This document shows, piece after piece, positions 46,957 through 49,253 of a DNA stretch of 49,253 nt (positions are counted from its first letter, which is position 1; the number at the start of each line of letters is the position of its first letter). The notes under the pieces are model-generated. The model was not told where the DNA came from, did not search any database, and saw nothing but the letters and a program-made list of their open reading frames with translations. Position numbers and translations under genes: made by a program. Source of the DNA: an uncultured Clostridia bacterium (lineage in GTDB: Bacteria; Bacillota; Clostridia; Christensenellales; Borkfalkiaceae); assembly GCA_904373255.1 (NCBI GenBank), contig CAJFFD010000001.1, positions 1-49,253 on the forward strand. The letters run 5' to 3'.

Positions 46957-48405
46957 ATGGACGACAAAAGCCAAAAACGCGCACCTTTATATGAAGCATT
47001 GGAACGGCTGCGGCGGCAGCGCGTGGTGCCGTTTGACGTACCCGGGCATAAACGCGGGCGCGGCAACCCGGAACTCGTCGCCTTGCTGGGCGAAAAGTGC
47101 GTCGGATTGGACGTGAATTCCATGAAGCCGCTAGACAACCTCTGTCACCCGTCTTCCGTCATCAAAGAGGCGGAAACTCTCGCTGCGCAGGCATTTGGTG
47201 CGCAGGATGCCTTCTTCATGGTCGGCGGTACGACCTCTTCGGTGCAGAGCATGATCCTCTCCGTCTGCAAGGAAGGGGACAAAATCATCCTGCCTCGCAA
47301 CGTGCATAAGAGCGTCATCAACTGTCTGATTTTATGCGGAGCCATTCCCGTATACGTCAATCCCGAAGTCGACCGAAGGCTGGGAATCTCCCTCGGCATG
47401 GAACTTTCGTGCCTGGAGGAAGCGATCAAAGCTAACCCCGGGGCGGTCGCCGTGTTCGTTAACAATCCGACCTATTACGGTATCTGTTCCGACCTGCGTT
47501 CAATTGTTAAGCTGGCACATTCGTACGGGTTAAAGGTTCTTGCGGATGAGGCGCACGGCACACACTTTTATTTTCATGAAAAACTTCCTGTCAGCGCAAT
47601 GGAGGCGGGCGCGGATATGGCGGCGGTTTCCATGCACAAATCGGGCGGGAGCCTCACGCAGAGTTCGCTGCTTCTCCTGAATAAAGGAGTCAATGCCGAT
47701 TATGTCCGCCAGGTCATCAACCTGACGCAGACGACGAGCGCGTCCTATCTTTTGATGGCGAGCCTGGATATTAGCCGCCGAAATCTTGCTTTGAACGGGC
47801 ACGATTCCTTTGAAAAGGTAATGAAAATGGCGCAGTACGCGCGCGACGAAATCAACGACATCGGCGGCTACTACGCCTACGGCAAGGAACTCATCAACGG
47901 CTCAAGCATCTACGATTTCGATATCACCAAACTTTCCGTCTATACCCGCGACATCGGACTGGCAGGAATCGAAGTTTACGACATCCTGCGCGACGAGTAC
48001 GACATTCAGATCGAATTCGGCGATATCGGCAATATGCTGGCGTATATCTCCATCGGCGACCGCATTCAGGACATCGAGCGGCTGGTCGGCGCGCTTGAGG
48101 ATATCAAGCGGCTGTACAGCAAGGACAAGGCGGGGATGCTCGCAGACGAATACATCGCGCCGAAAGTTGCGCTTTCGCCCAAGGCGGCATTTTATGCGGA
48201 GAAGAAATCGCTTCCTCTGCGCGAGACGGAAGGGCATATCTGCGCGGAATTCGTCATGTGTTACCCGCCGGGGATCCCCATTCTCGCGCCGGGTGAATGC
48301 ATAACGAAAGAGATCATCGACTATATCATTTACGCAAAGGAGAAGGGCTGTTCCATGCAGGGCACGGAGGACATCAATGTAGAGCGGCTCAACGTTCTGG
48401 TTTAA
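46957..48405 (+). CDS. Orn/Lys/Arg decarboxylase (PLP, fold-type I; SpeA/YaaO-like)
   Basis: VPFDVPGHKRGRGNPEL, DEAHGTHFYFHEKLP, AVSMHKSGGSLTQSSLLL. Confidence 0.93.
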   Translation: MDDKSQKRAPLYEALERLRRQRVVPFDVPGHKRGRGNPELVALLGEKCVGLDVNSMKPLDNLCHPSSVIKEAETLAAQAFGAQDAFFMVGGTTSSVQSMILSVCKEGDKIILPRNVHKSVINCLILCGAIPVYVNPEVDRRLGISLGMELSCLEEAIKANPGAVAVFVNNPTYYGICSDLRSIVKLAHSYGLKVLADEAHGTHFYFHEKLPVSAMEAGADMAAVSMHKSGGSLTQSSLLLLNKGVNADYVRQVINLTQTTSASYLLMASLDISRRNLALNGHDSFEKVMKMAQYARDEINDIGGYYAYGKELINGSSIYDFDITKLSVYTRDIGLAGIEVYDILRDEYDIQIEFGDIGNMLAYISIGDRIQDIERLVGALEDIKRLYSKDKAGMLADEYIAPKVALSPKAAFYAEKKSLPLRETEGHICAEFVMCYPPGIPILAPGECITKEIIDYIIYAKEKGCSMQGTEDINVERLNVLV

Positions 48406-48417
48406 GGAGATACGGTT

Positions 48418-49253
48418 ATGGAAATGTGGTTTTCCGATATACATACCCCCAACGTCAAACTTTCTATCCGCGTTACGAAACAGCTGTTCAGCGGGCAGAG
48501 CGATTATCAGCAGGTGGATGTGTTCGATTCTGTAGATCTGGGGCGCTTCATCAGCCTGGACGGCGAGATCGTTTTCTCCGAAAAGGACGAATTCATCTAT
48601 GACGAAATGGTCGTCCACGTCCCCATGGCGGTGCATCCGAACGTGAAAAAGGTACTCGTCATCGGCGGCGGCGACGGCGGCGTTGCCAAGGAACTGTGCA
48701 ACTACCCCGAAATCGAGCAGATCGATGTCGTCGAAACGGACGAAATGTTCATCGAGGTCAGCCGCCAGTTCTTCCCCGAGACGGCGGAGGGTCTCAACGA
48801 CCCGCGCGTGCGCATCTTCCCGCAGGACGGGCTTCGCTTTCTGCGCGGAAAAACGGGGGAGTACGACTTGATCATCAACGACTCCACCGACCCGTTCGGG
48901 CCGACGGAGGGGCTGTTTACCAAGGAATTTTACGGCAGCTGCTACAAGGCGCTGCGCGACGACGGCGTGATGGTCTATCAGCACGGGAGCCCGTTCTACG
49001 ACGAGGACGAGGACGCCTGCCGCAGCATGCACAAGAAGGTGTATCGCTGTTTCCCCATCAGCCGCGTATATCAGGCGCACATTCCGACCTGTTCTTCGGG
49101 GTATTGGCTGTTCGGGTTCGCGTCCAAAAAATATCACCCGTTGAACGATTTCAGGCCGCAGGAATGGAACGCGAGAAAGATCAAAACGTGGTACTACACG
49201 ACCAATTTGCATAGGGGCGCGTTTATGCTGCCGCGCTATGTGGAAGATATTCT
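48418..49253 (+). CDS. speE: spermidine synthase, truncated by window end
   Basis: MEMWFSDIHTPNVKLSIRV...GEIVFSEKDEFIYDEMVVHVPMAVHPNVKKVLVIGGGDGGVAKELCNYP...DSTDPFGPTEGLF; not in the ORF track because no stop lies in the window. Confidence 0.93.
   Translation, partial: MEMWFSDIHTPNVKLSIRVTKQLFSGQSDYQQVDVFDSVDLGRFISLDGEIVFSEKDEFIYDEMVVHVPMAVHPNVKKVLVIGGGDGGVAKELCNYPEIEQIDVVETDEMFIEVSRQFFPETAEGLNDPRVRIFPQDGLRFLRGKTGEYDLIINDSTDPFGPTEGLFTKEFYGSCYKALRDDGVMVYQHGSPFYDEDEDACRSMHKKVYRCFPISRVYQAHIPTCSSGYWLFGFASKKYHPLNDFRPQEWNARKIKTWYYTTNLHRGAFMLPRYVEDI

Overview
The window is a Firmicutes/Clostridia-like chromosomal segment, judged from gene content and codon/promoter style; the species was not determined. 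Its centrepiece (about 1.7-17.6 kb, with pta-ackA to 20.1 kb) is a glycyl-radical-enzyme bacterial microcompartment (BMC) locus of the fucose/rhamnose-to-1,2-propanediol type (GRM5-like). It encodes a GRE diol dehydratase, a compact activase, an EutS/PduU-like shell protein, an EutP/PduV-like GTPase, a class II aldolase with a C-terminal encapsulation-peptide-like helix, a GlcG/PduO-C-like protein, an aldehyde dehydrogenase, a Zn-ADH, four BMC-H proteins, PduL, a BMC-P vertex protein, a PduS/RnfC-like protein, a PduT-like BMC-T, a DeoR regulator and an Fe-ADH. The most interesting part is a translationally coupled deoR - parA - parB-like cassette inside this locus. It resembles a two-component positioning system (compare carboxysome McdAB), but the partner has a truncated ParB-fold without a recognisable HTH. 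The rest is mostly housekeeping: NlpC/P60, YitT-like, a complete glycogen operon (glgB-glgC-glgD-glgA-glgP-GH13), a pair of trypsin-like lipoproteins with degenerate catalytic sites, SPFH plus Arc-like, an ABC-F protein, lgt, polA, coaE, a lytic transglycosylase, an Orn/Lys/Arg decarboxylase and speE (truncated at the window end). Three tRNA genes are visible, two of them next to non-coding stretches that carry repeat or att-like structure. All calls come from reading the sequence and remembered family motifs; no search, alignment or folding program was run.
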